Made by a program: the position numbers and the translations under genes. Below the pieces are notes generated by a model. It was given only the letters and a program-made list of their open reading frames with translations. It was not told where the DNA came from and did no database searches. Positions 8,676-15,531 of a stretch of DNA of 15,531 nt are shown here, piece by piece. How positions within the stretch are numbered: position 1 is the stretch's first letter; the number at the start of each line of letters is the position of its first letter. Source of the DNA: an uncultured Slackia sp. (GTDB lineage: Bacteria > Actinomycetota > Coriobacteriia > Coriobacteriales > Eggerthellaceae). The stretch lies in NCBI GenBank assembly GCA_900553775.1, contig USEZ01000029.1, positions 1 through 15,531 on the forward strand, written 5' to 3'.

Positions 8676-9047
8676 GTGATTCGCATGAAGCTGGCAATTC
8701 CTTCGATGGGCGAAGGCGGCCTGGACGCGGTTCGCTCGGGCCATTTCGGCCATAGCGATTGCTTCACGATGGTCGATATCGAAGACGGCGAAATCAAAGG
8801 GGTGTCCATCGTGGCCAATCCTCCGCATGAAAGCGGCGGATGCCTGCGTCCGGTGGGCATTCTGTCCGATGCCGGCGCCGACGCCATCGTGGCGGCGGGC
8901 ATGGGCATACGTCCTATGCAAGGTTTTGCGCAGGCGGGCATCACGGTGTTCTACGATGCCGAAACCCCGGGCGTGGGCGATGCGGCCAAACGCGCCGCGG
9001 CGGGGGAGCTTCCCGTCATGGGCGCCGAGCATGCATGCCATCACTAG
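8676..9047 (+). CDS. NifX/NifB C-terminal-like (dinitrogenase FeMo-cofactor biosynthesis family) small protein
   Basis: 123-aa stand-alone protein of the Nitro_FeMo-Co fold (PF02579-like). GTG at 8676 is preferred since GAGAGAAA (8663-8670) is well placed for it; ATG at 8685 is the alternative and would remove three residues. Family landmarks are MKLAIPSMGEGG at the start, SGHFGHSDCF, the GGCLRPVGIL segment and AAGMGIRPMQGF in the alpha/beta core. The C-terminus ends in GAEHACHH, which looks like a metal-binding tail. Members bind or carry Fe-S/Mo clusters or related metal groups. No nif gene is in the window, so a role in nitrogen fixation should not be assumed; in anaerobes stand-alone members are common. 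Its transcript ends at the terminator just downstream. Confidence 0.9.
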   Translation: MIRMKLAIPSMGEGGLDAVRSGHFGHSDCFTMVDIEDGEIKGVSIVANPPHESGGCLRPVGILSDAGADAIVAAGMGIRPMQGFAQAGITVFYDAETPGVGDAAKRAAAGELPVMGAEHACHH

Positions 9048-9084
9048 GAGTCGCTTCCAGGAGTTGCGCATCGCGCGCTGAACG

Positions 9085-9129
9085 AAAGAACCGCCGTGCG
9101 GGCCGTATGCCGCGCGGCGGTTCTTTTTT
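9085..9129 (+). terminator. Strong intrinsic terminator, possibly bidirectional
   Basis: AAAGAACCGCCG (9085-9096) and CGGCGGTTCTTT (9115-9126) are perfect reverse complements and the stem can continue inward (TGCG with CGCG). On the plus strand it ends in a run of T residues, 38 nt after the NifX-like stop. Because the outer arms are A-rich on one side and T-rich on the other, it can also terminate leftward transcription from the LOG operon, whose last stop is at 9162. Confidence 0.92.
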
Positions 9130-9161
9130 GTTGCATGGGGAAGCGATGCGGAGGCGCGGGG

Positions 9162-9329
9162 CTAGCCGCGCTTCGACCCTTGACGGCGAATGCCGCCCTT
9201 GTGCCCGCAGGCTTTGTTGGGGCCGATGCCCTTGGATGCGTGGCCGCCGCCGAAGAATTGCCTGTCGACGTTTTGCTTTTTCGGCAGAGGAGGCAACGGC
9301 GCCCGCCCGACGTTCGCACGCTCGCTCAT
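9162..9329 (-). CDS. 55-aa basic, Gly-rich small protein coupled to the LOG gene
   Basis: Small open frame of 55 codons. Its ATG (9327-9329) overlaps the TGA of the LOG gene (9326-9328) as ATGA, the same coupling seen at other gene pairs here, and the following terminator closes the unit. The protein starts MSERANVGRAPLPPLPKKQN and continues with QFFGGGHASKG, GPNKACGHKGG and a basic end RRQGSKRG; it has one Cys and two His, Pro-rich near the start, and no hydrophobic segment. An SD-like GAGGG lies about 8 nt upstream. I do not recognise a family. The coupling and the sensible composition argue that it is translated, but function is unknown; it could bind RNA or the ribosome given its charge. 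Confidence 0.6.
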   Translation of the reverse strand: MSERANVGRAPLPPLPKKQNVDRQFFGGGHASKGIGPNKACGHKGGIRRQGSKRG

Positions 9330-9865
9330 CGCGCGCCCTCGATCCAGGAGACGAGCGCTTCGGCGTCATCGAAGATTTCGCAGGAGGCGCGCCAATCGGA
9401 AGAGTTCAGACCGCGTGCGCAGGCGTCGTCGAGAAGCGTCGCCAGGGGCTTGAAGAAGCCGTCCACGTCGAGCAAAGCGCTGGGTGCGCTCAGCTCGCCT
9501 GCCTTCACGCGCGATATCACGCTGAAGAACTCGTCGAAGGTTCCCAGACCGCCCGGCAGCGTGACGAACGCATCGGAGAGCTCGACCATGCGTTCTTTGC
9601 GCGCGGACAGGTCGGCCGTGCGTTCTTCTTCGATTCCCGCCACCACGGCGCGGCCTTTGGCGCTCAGGCCTTCCGTGGTGATGCCTCTCACGCGTCCGCC
9701 TGCTTCCACGGCGGCACGCGCGACGGCGCCCATAAGGCCCATGTCGTAGCCGCCGAAGACGAGCGTGTGTCCGCGACGGGCGATCGCGCGTCCGAGCGAT
9801 GCGGCGGCGTTAAGGTAGATGTCGTCGAGGTTGTTCGACGACGAGCAGAATACGCAGATGTTCAT
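9326..9865 (-). CDS. LOG-family protein (cytokinin riboside 5'-monophosphate phosphoribohydrolase-like)
   Basis: 179-aa Rossmann-like enzyme of the LOG (formerly lysine decarboxylase-like) family, which hydrolyses the N-glycosidic bond of nucleoside 5'-monophosphates to base plus ribose 5-phosphate. The start at 9865 has GGAGG 6 nt upstream; a longer in-frame extension to 9904 lacks this support. Visible motifs: MNICVFCSSSNN at the start, LVFGGYDMGLMG (35-46; the third Gly of the usual GGG is Tyr40), the ARKERM active-site segment (88-93) and PGGLGTFDEFF (104-114) with E112. Bacterial members act on AMP-like or modified nucleotides in the cytoplasm; the true substrate cannot be read from the sequence. 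It lies 125 nt after the 59-aa gene, and its stop is coupled to the 55-aa gene. Confidence 0.93.
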   Translation of the reverse strand: MNICVFCSSSNNLDDIYLNAAASLGRAIARRGHTLVFGGYDMGLMGAVARAAVEAGGRVRGITTEGLSAKGRAVVAGIEEERTADLSARKERMVELSDAFVTLPGGLGTFDEFFSVISRVKAGELSAPSALLDVDGFFKPLATLLDDACARGLNSSDWRASCEIFDDAEALVSWIEGAR

Positions 9866-9896
9866 CAAGCCTCCTGAGCGGGAACTGTTTTCGGTG

Positions 9897-9915
9897 CCCC
9901 GCATGCTTTGCGGGG
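9897..9915 (-). repeat. 7-bp inverted repeat in the leader of the LOG gene
   Basis: CCCCGCA (9897-9903) and TGCGGGG (9909-9915) are perfect reverse complements around a 5-nt loop, 32 nt upstream of the LOG start codon. No U run follows on either strand, so it is not a typical intrinsic terminator; it could be a leader hairpin or an operator. Confidence 0.5.
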
Positions 9916-9990
9916 AATTCGGCGGAAAGCGAAACGATCGCCGATATGCAGACGCGCCGTCTGTTTCCAGGCTCGTCGCGCGCAGCCGGG

Positions 9991-10170
9991 TTATTCGCGA
10001 TTTCGCTCCATATCGGCGCGTATGAGCGCTTTAAGATATCCTGCCTTGTTCGGCTGCGCATCGAGATGCGCGAGCAGGTCGCGTTCGTTCGGGCTGAACC
10101 TCACGACGCGTTGCACCATTTTCTCGCGGTTGTATTTCGCGGCTGCTTTCTTCCGGGCTTCGCTGACCAT
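9991..10170 (-). CDS. 59-aa ribbon-helix-helix-like small protein
   Basis: Small protein with an excellent start: AAAGGAGG precedes the ATG (10168-10170) by about 9 nt. It begins MVSEARKKAAAKYNREKMVQ, followed by a short strand RVVRFSPNERD, then two helices (DLLAHLDAQPNKAGYLKALI, then RADMERN). The pattern of basic N-terminus, one beta strand, and QPNK-GYLK-LIRADM resembles small RHH-like proteins common in gut Bacillota, Actinomycetota and their phages; these are presumed DNA-binding dimers. It starts 60 nt after the elp3 stop and precedes the LOG gene, so it probably belongs to the same leftward transcript. It is below common length cut-offs and is easily missed. What it regulates is unknown. 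Confidence 0.85.
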   Translation of the reverse strand: MVSEARKKAAAKYNREKMVQRVVRFSPNERDLLAHLDAQPNKAGYLKALIRADMERNRE

Positions 10171-10230
10171 GGTCGTTCGCCTCCTTTCTCGTCGCGTGTT
10201 CCGAGTGGCAAAACCGTCGCAGGGGGATGC

Positions 10231-12054
<1,824 letters not shown>

Positions 12055-12071
12055 GCCTGTCAGTCTATCGT

Positions 12072-12089
12072 AGAATCGCAGGCGATTCT
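12072..12089. promoter_or_regulatory. 18-bp perfect dyad between elp3 and the methyltransferase gene
   Basis: AGAATCGC (12072-12079) and GCGATTCT (12082-12089) are perfect reverse complements with a 2-nt spacer. It fills half of the 36-bp gap between the divergent starts (12054 and 12091). It could be an operator for both genes, or fold in the methyltransferase mRNA and cover its SD-like AGGCG (12080-12084). TATCGT/ATCGTA just to its left can be read as -10-like boxes on either strand, but no -35 boxes are clear. Confidence 0.6.
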
Positions 12090-12090
12090 T

Positions 12091-13107
12091 ATGGATATGA
12101 AGACCGCCGAAATACTCTGCAACGTGACATCCGATTTCTATCGCGCGCAAGCCGCGTCGTTTTCCGCGACGCGCACGTCGCCGTGGCATGGATGGCAGCG
12201 CTGCGTGGCCGTGATGGCCGAAGCGCTGGGCGTTGCGGGCGGTACTTCATGCGATGGGCTCCAGGGGCCAAGTGAAGCAAACGGCGCGTTAATGGCGCCT
12301 GCGTCGGGGGCGATGCCGCCGAATTCTCGTGTCGTGCAGGATGATTGCTTGAAAACATCGGCATCGGGCAGGAAGGCGTTTTGCGCGAATTGCGCCGAAG
12401 GGAAAATAACGCATGGCGAAGCGGCGCCTGGCGAGGGTTCAAGCGGGAGCGTGCGATGCGCGGCCGAAGCGGATTCGCGCGCGGGCCTTTCCGTATTCGA
12501 CCTGGCGTGTGGCAACCTGCGCCTCGAGCGTTATTTGGCGGAAGCGCTGCCGCATGCGGACGTGCGTGCGTATGCGGTTGACAGCTGCGATGAGCTTGCG
12601 ACCGATGCGGGGAGCCTGACGATTCCCGTGACGTATGAATCGTCCGACATCGTGGGCGGCTTGATTGCGGGCGCGCCGTTGTACGAGCTGCATCATGCGC
12701 CGCAGGTCGACATGGCCGTATCGTTCGGCTTTCTACACCATGTGCCAAGCGAAGAGCTGCGCGTGCGCGTGCTGGACGGGCTGATTGATACAGTGCGTCC
12801 GGGAGGATGCGTGGCCGTGTCGCTTTGGCAGTTCATGAATAACCCCGCGTTGGCGGCGAAGGCCCGCGTCACGCACGCGCAGGCAAGCGAAGCGCTCGGC
12901 CTTGCGGCGGATGCGTTCGACGAGGGCGATTACCTGCTGGGCTGGAAAAACGTCGAAGGCGCCTGGCGTTACTGCCACCATTTCTCCGACGAGGAAGTGG
13001 GCCGCCTGGTCGCGGCGGTTTCGAGCCGCGCCCGCCTGATAGACGCTTTCGAAGCCGACGGCCGCACCGGTGCGATGAACAAGTATTTGGTGCTCAAGCG
13101 GCTTTAA
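12091..13107 (+). CDS. Trm9/ALKBH8-like SAM-dependent tRNA methyltransferase (candidate)
   Basis: 338-aa class I methyltransferase. The start at 12091 (or M3 at 12097) lies just after the dyad; the frame is open far upstream but only as an antisense of elp3. Similarity to Trm9/ALKBH8-type enzymes, judged by eye: N-terminal FYRAQAASFSATRTSPWHGW (17-36) like the FSxTRxxPW segment of Trm9; SAM motif I VFDLACGN (135-142); DMAVSFGFLHHVPSEELRVR (207-226) like DFAISIAVVHHW; PGGCVAVSLW (237-246); and WRYCHHFSDEEVGRLV (292-307) like the RYYHLYREGEL region. Trm9 esterifies cm5U34 to mcm5U34, the step after Elp3. Residues ~50-132, between the N-terminal segment and motif I, are a Gly/Ser/Ala-rich insertion with CANC (98-101). 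It could instead be an unrelated small-molecule methyltransferase. It converges on the next gene with 13 bp between stops. Confidence 0.82.
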   Translation: MDMKTAEILCNVTSDFYRAQAASFSATRTSPWHGWQRCVAVMAEALGVAGGTSCDGLQGPSEANGALMAPASGAMPPNSRVVQDDCLKTSASGRKAFCANCAEGKITHGEAAPGEGSSGSVRCAAEADSRAGLSVFDLACGNLRLERYLAEALPHADVRAYAVDSCDELATDAGSLTIPVTYESSDIVGGLIAGAPLYELHHAPQVDMAVSFGFLHHVPSEELRVRVLDGLIDTVRPGGCVAVSLWQFMNNPALAAKARVTHAQASEALGLAADAFDEGDYLLGWKNVEGAWRYCHHFSDEEVGRLVAAVSSRARLIDAFEADGRTGAMNKYLVLKRL

Positions 13108-13120
13108 GCTTGCCTAAAAG

Positions 13121-13975
13121 CTAATACCTTCCGTCGATCTCCTGTTCGATTCGTTTTATGGCAGAGCGTACGTTTACGAGGACTCGCTTATAGAAGTAGT
13201 CTCCCGACCGTACGGCTATATCGAGCCCGATTTCGGCTTGGCGGTAGTATCCCAGGGCTTTCTCGAAGCTATGCTCGCAGCCCCGCGCATTTTCGTAGGC
13301 GTCACCTAGTCTGAGGGCGGCGCTTCCCCAGACGGAAGGCTGCTCTTCGTTGCTGAGCTCGAATGCTTTCGCGTACCATTTGAACGCCTTTGACGCATTC
13401 GCTTCGCAGCCGATGCCGCGTTTGTGCATATCGCCCAGCTTGTAGCACGCTTCGGCATCGCCATGTTCTGCGGCATAGGAGAAGCACTCGAATGCGCGCT
13501 GCTCGCGCGGATAGGGGCGAAGGTAGTCCTCTTCGGTTTCTGAGAATCGATGGTCGACGAAGTAGCGCCCTTCGCATCGATCGTAGCTGTAAACGTAGCC
13601 CAGATTGGCATAGGCGATTGCGTTGCCCTTGGTCGCCGCGTGCAGATAGAGTATCTCGGCTGCCTGAAAGCATTGGATGCGGGTTTCGCGATCTTCGGCG
13701 GCGGAATAGCTCATGCCCTCTCTGTAGTAATCCGCTCCGTAGGAAAGGGCGATGTTTCCGTCCGGGTCGGGCTCTTCTTCGAAGGGGTACGTCATGATGT
13801 ATGTGCGGCCGAGGCAATCGTCGTTTTCATCGAATACTCGTCTGGTTATCCAGATGAAAGGAACGGGGCTATCGCTGCCATACCATGCTTGGTCTATTTC
13901 GAACACGGGCGCATCCGTGCGAATGCGCCATTCGTTACTGTGGTTCGTGAAATGTTTGTCGGTCCGGCTAGTCAA
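13121..13975 (-). CDS. Sel1-repeat protein, last gene of the J-domain/HIRAN operon
   Basis: 284 aa. A TTG start at 13975 is supported by GGAGGTGAA (complement of 13981-13989) 5 nt upstream and by an 8-nt overlap with the HIRAN gene. The first ~100 residues (DQAWYGSDSPVPFIWITRRV and an acidic segment) match nothing I recognise. Sel1/TPR-like repeats follow: around 105-130 (EILYLHAATKGNAIAYANLG), 161-205 (AFECFSYAAEHGDAEACYKL, then GDMHKRGIGCEANASKAFKW) and 215-255 (AALRLGDAYENARGCEHSFE and ALGYYRQAEIGLD). No signal peptide, so cytoplasmic. Sel1 repeats form solenoids that bind partner proteins; this would be an adaptor in the operon. GC is lower than in the left part of the window. Confidence 0.88.
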   Translation of the reverse strand: MTSRTDKHFTNHSNEWRIRTDAPVFEIDQAWYGSDSPVPFIWITRRVFDENDDCLGRTYIMTYPFEEEPDPDGNIALSYGADYYREGMSYSAAEDRETRIQCFQAAEILYLHAATKGNAIAYANLGYVYSYDRCEGRYFVDHRFSETEEDYLRPYPREQRAFECFSYAAEHGDAEACYKLGDMHKRGIGCEANASKAFKWYAKAFELSNEEQPSVWGSAALRLGDAYENARGCEHSFEKALGYYRQAEIGLDIAVRSGDYFYKRVLVNVRSAIKRIEQEIDGRY

Positions 13976-14372
13976 CTAACTTCACCTCCATATGAAGCTT
14001 GGTCCATCTTCCTATGATTTCTTTTTCGAACAGGGCGCCTTCGATTCGCTTGCCACCGTCCATCAAGCGCGCCAAGACTTCGTTGACATCGCACGGGACG
14101 AAGCCGATTCTGCTGCTGCCGAGCATCACCTTAATCGCCCATGCGTCGTGCAGATTGCCGGGATCGCGGACGAAATGGACATCGGCGGGAAATTCGACGT
14201 TCTCTAGAATGCTATCGAGGTCGGCGATGTGGGTGGTTCCCGCTACCACGATGTCTTCGTGCAACACGATGGTCGTAGGAAACGGCATGCCGATGGAGAT
14301 GCCGTTTCCGTCTTCGCCATCGGGGCGAATGGCAATGCCTCCGTCTTGCGGAATCAATGCGATGTCATTCAT
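13968..14372 (-). CDS. HIRAN-domain protein
   Basis: 134 aa, a nearly stand-alone HIRAN domain (~39-134). In other proteins (HLTF/Rad5, phage and bacterial fusions) HIRAN binds single-stranded 3' DNA ends and is linked to repair of damaged DNA. Visible landmarks: IVVAGTTHIADLDSILENV (41-59), VRDPGNLHDAWAIKV (68-82), the IGFVPCDVNEVLARLMDGG turn-strand-helix (89-107) and the final strand KLHMEVKLVD. The first ~38 residues (ALIPQDGGIAIRPDGEDG) are acidic and probably flexible. AAGGAG lies 8 nt upstream of the ATG, which overlaps the J-domain gene by 8 nt; the stop overlaps the Sel1 gene by 8 nt. It is therefore the middle of a tightly coupled three-gene unit. Confidence 0.88.
   Translation of the reverse strand: MNDIALIPQDGGIAIRPDGEDGNGISIGMPFPTTIVLHEDIVVAGTTHIADLDSILENVEFPADVHFVRDPGNLHDAWAIKVMLGSSRIGFVPCDVNEVLARLMDGGKRIEGALFEKEIIGRWTKLHMEVKLVD
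13981..13989 (-). promoter_or_regulatory. Shine-Dalgarno that decides the TTG start of the Sel1 gene
   Basis: TTCACCTCC on the plus strand reads GGAGGTGAA on the transcribed strand, complementary to the 16S anti-SD, 5 nt before TTG at 13975. It lies inside the HIRAN coding sequence and supports translational coupling. Confidence 0.8.
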
Positions 14373-15240
14373 GGGAACGCTCCTTAAGCGCGATGTATTG
14401 CGTCAGATAGTAATCGCGGGTTTTGCAGTGTCGCTCCGTATTTTCTTTAAGGTCAGTCACAGTTTGTGCAACCCATGCGGCGTTTGCAAGCTTGTCTTTC
14501 AGCAGATAGGGATTGCTGTTCTTGAGCGTCTCGAGCTTTCGCCGGGTCACCTCTATGCGTGCATTCACGATTTCGAGTTCGGTCGAGGCTTCGGCTATGC
14601 TGGCAAAATCGCGGTTCGAGACTCCGAGATGTTTGCTCGAAGCTTCGATGGATTTCAAGAGCTCAAGGTCGCCGTGCTCGTAGGCGGCTTGCGCCAGGAG
14701 GAAGAAGCGCTCGCACTCCTCTTCGTGACCGATGTTCGCATCGGGGTGGAGGCGTTTGATGAGTGCTCGATGCAGCTTCTTGAGTTCACGTGAATCCTGT
14801 GCGGAAAGCGCGCGAGAAGTCGCTCTGGTTTCAAGGTCTTGTATATACGCGTCGATGCGGGTCGACAATTCCGCTTCCCATCGGGCGAATTCCGCCTGGA
14901 GGCTTTCTTCGAGCGCTTCGTCGACGATCTGCTCGCCTCTATTCGCCTGTGCTTGTGCCAACGTAAGCTTTCGCTTCGCTCGACGTGCTTCTATCTCTGC
15001 CTTGAACAGTTCGTTTTCGAAGCAGCCTATTTTCATGCTGTAATCGCGTTTGATGGCGGGATTGATTTGCAGCTCGATATCGTCGATTTCGAAAAGCAGA
15101 TCGGAAAGCGTCGATCGGGCTTCGTTGATTTGACTTTCCAGTTGCTGGAGGTCGCCTGTCGGCAGCGCGTTCGCCTGGCCTGGTGCGTTGTTGGATACGT
15201 GTTCGTTCGAGGGATGCGGCGATTGGTTGGATGCGTCCAT
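14365..15240 (-). CDS. Coiled-coil protein with J-domain-like HPD motif
   Basis: 291 aa, first gene of the operon. ATG at 15240 follows AAGGAG by 4 nt; an upstream in-frame ATG at 15393 lies before the promoter and is not used. Residues ~30-140 are a long charged coiled coil (QINEARSTLSDLLFEIDDIE, later AEIEARRAKRKLTLAQAQ). Residues ~150-195 resemble helices II-III of a J domain: KKLHRALIKRLHPDAN with HPD at 165-167, then FFLLAQAAYEHGDLELLKSI. Helices before and after are not a complete canonical J domain. The remainder (~215-285) is another coiled coil (ELEIVNARIEVTRRKLETLK). J proteins stimulate DnaK ATPase via HPD; this one may recruit DnaK or form a scaffold for the HIRAN and Sel1 proteins. 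Cytoplasmic; no membrane segment. Confidence 0.85.
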   Translation of the reverse strand: MDASNQSPHPSNEHVSNNAPGQANALPTGDLQQLESQINEARSTLSDLLFEIDDIELQINPAIKRDYSMKIGCFENELFKAEIEARRAKRKLTLAQAQANRGEQIVDEALEESLQAEFARWEAELSTRIDAYIQDLETRATSRALSAQDSRELKKLHRALIKRLHPDANIGHEEECERFFLLAQAAYEHGDLELLKSIEASSKHLGVSNRDFASIAEASTELEIVNARIEVTRRKLETLKNSNPYLLKDKLANAAWVAQTVTDLKENTERHCKTRDYYLTQYIALKERSHE

Positions 15241-15283
15241 GGTGCTCCTTGAAGTGCAGCTGAGCCTAGGGAAATGCCCTTTG

Positions 15284-15289
15284 ATTATA
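15284..15289 (-). promoter_or_regulatory. Consensus -10 box (TATAAT) of the J-domain/HIRAN/Sel1 operon
   Basis: ATTATA on the plus strand gives TATAAT on the coding strand, 43 nt before the first start codon, which implies a leader of roughly 35 nt. The matching -35 position (TACCGT-like) is weak, so an activator or UP-type AT-rich upstream stretch (15371-15430) may help. Confidence 0.65.
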
Positions 15290-15389
15290 CAAGCAGGCTT
15301 ATGATGACGGTACGTCTGGCGAGTTGATGCGCCTATGCGGATGGAAGGACGCATGAAGAAGCCGCTGCATATCAGGGCTAAAATATTAT

Positions 15390-15409
15390 CCAAATCAATC
15401 CCAAATCAA
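15390..15409. repeat. Two direct repeats CCAAATCAA, 11 bp apart
   Basis: CCAAATCAA occurs at 15390-15398 and at 15401-15409 with identical sequence and a period of 11 bp, about one helical turn, inside an AT-rich block. It lies ~100 bp upstream of the TATAAT box and could be a paired binding site for a regulator. Confidence 0.6.
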
Positions 15410-15419
15410 GAAAAAGAAC

Positions 15420-15449
15420 AATATATTAGCCATCTTGCACGATTGGCTA
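15420..15449 (-). terminator. Candidate terminator at the right-edge minus-strand gene
   Basis: On the minus strand TAGCCA (complement of 15444-15449) pairs with TGGCTA (complement of 15427-15432), the stem being extendable with one bulged A; it is followed by ATATATTGTTCTTTTTC. The first TAG of the stem is the stop codon of the possible partial gene at the edge. Confidence 0.35.
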
Positions 15450-15531
15450 TCGCTTGATCGGATGGCGTCGGTGCGTTCGAATGTAGGCCGATAGGGCTTT
15501 GGCCCGCTGGCCTCGCTCTCCAGGCCCTGCC
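15447..15531 (-). CDS. Possible C-terminal tail of a gene running in from the right edge
   Basis: A minus-strand frame is open from the window edge to TAG at 15447-15449 and would encode a basic end reading LSAYIRTHRRHPIKR. It is only 27 codons, without a recognisable domain, so the call rests on composition and on the hairpin with a T-rich stretch that follows. It may equally be noncoding sequence. Confidence 0.25.
   Translation of the reverse strand, partial: AGPGERGQRAKALSAYIRTHRRHPIKR

Noticed and set aside
13101..13123. Short AGCTT/AAGCT stem between the convergent methyltransferase and Sel1 genes
   Set aside because: Only 5 bp with no T run on either strand; too weak for a terminator call.
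15241..15393. N-terminal extension of the J-domain-like protein to 15393
   Set aside because: It would start upstream of the TATAAT box, lacks an SD, and the ATG at 15240 has a good AAGGAG.

Overview
The window looks like a high-GC chromosomal segment of an anaerobic Actinomycetota, most likely class Coriobacteriia (Eggerthella/Slackia-like). This rests on GC-rich codon use, Shine-Dalgarno-led short operons, a bacterial Elp3, and accessory families that I associate with that group; it is an inference, since no rRNA or other taxonomic marker is present. Gene content is mostly housekeeping plus small accessory operons. No tRNA, rRNA, CRISPR array or insertion sequence was found.

Left part (1-2544, + strand): the C-terminal half of the transcription-repair coupling factor Mfd, whose stop overlaps by 4 nt the start of a membrane-anchored glucosaminidase with a long basic N-terminal tail. 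A convergent gene (2562-4205, - strand) encodes a cytoplasmic BspA-type leucine-rich-repeat protein.

Middle (4347-8410, + strand): an operon of a VWA/DUF2201-like protein, a MoxR-type AAA+ ATPase (4-nt overlap) and a pRiA4b ORF-3-like protein 30 nt further on. MoxR/VWA pairs are usually ATP-driven chaperone or metal-centre maturation machines; the substrate here is unknown. A separate small NifX/NifB-C-like protein (8676-9047, + strand) follows and ends at a strong terminator (9085-9126) that can serve both strands.

Centre right (9162-12054, - strand): transcribed leftwards are Elp3 (tRNA wobble-uridine modification), a 59-aa ribbon-helix-helix-like protein, a LOG-family phosphoribohydrolase, and a 55-aa basic Gly-rich protein coupled to the LOG gene by ATGA. 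The two small proteins are below usual ORF-calling cut-offs but have good start signals or coupling. Divergent from elp3, only 36 bp away, lies a Trm9/ALKBH8-like methyltransferase (12091-13107, + strand). The two enzymes would catalyse consecutive steps (cm5U34 then mcm5U34) of a pathway known from eukaryotes. An 18-bp perfect dyad sits between them.

Right part (13121-15240, - strand): a compact, tightly overlapping operon of a coiled-coil J-domain protein, a HIRAN-domain protein and a Sel1-repeat protein, with a consensus TATAAT -10 box. Sampled rows here are visibly lower in GC than the rest, which suggests an acquired cassette. Beyond it is an AT-rich intergenic stretch with two 9-bp direct repeats one helical turn apart, and at the edge possibly the tail of another minus-strand gene.

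The two most interesting systems are the divergent Elp3/Trm9-like pair and the J-domain/HIRAN/Sel1 operon.
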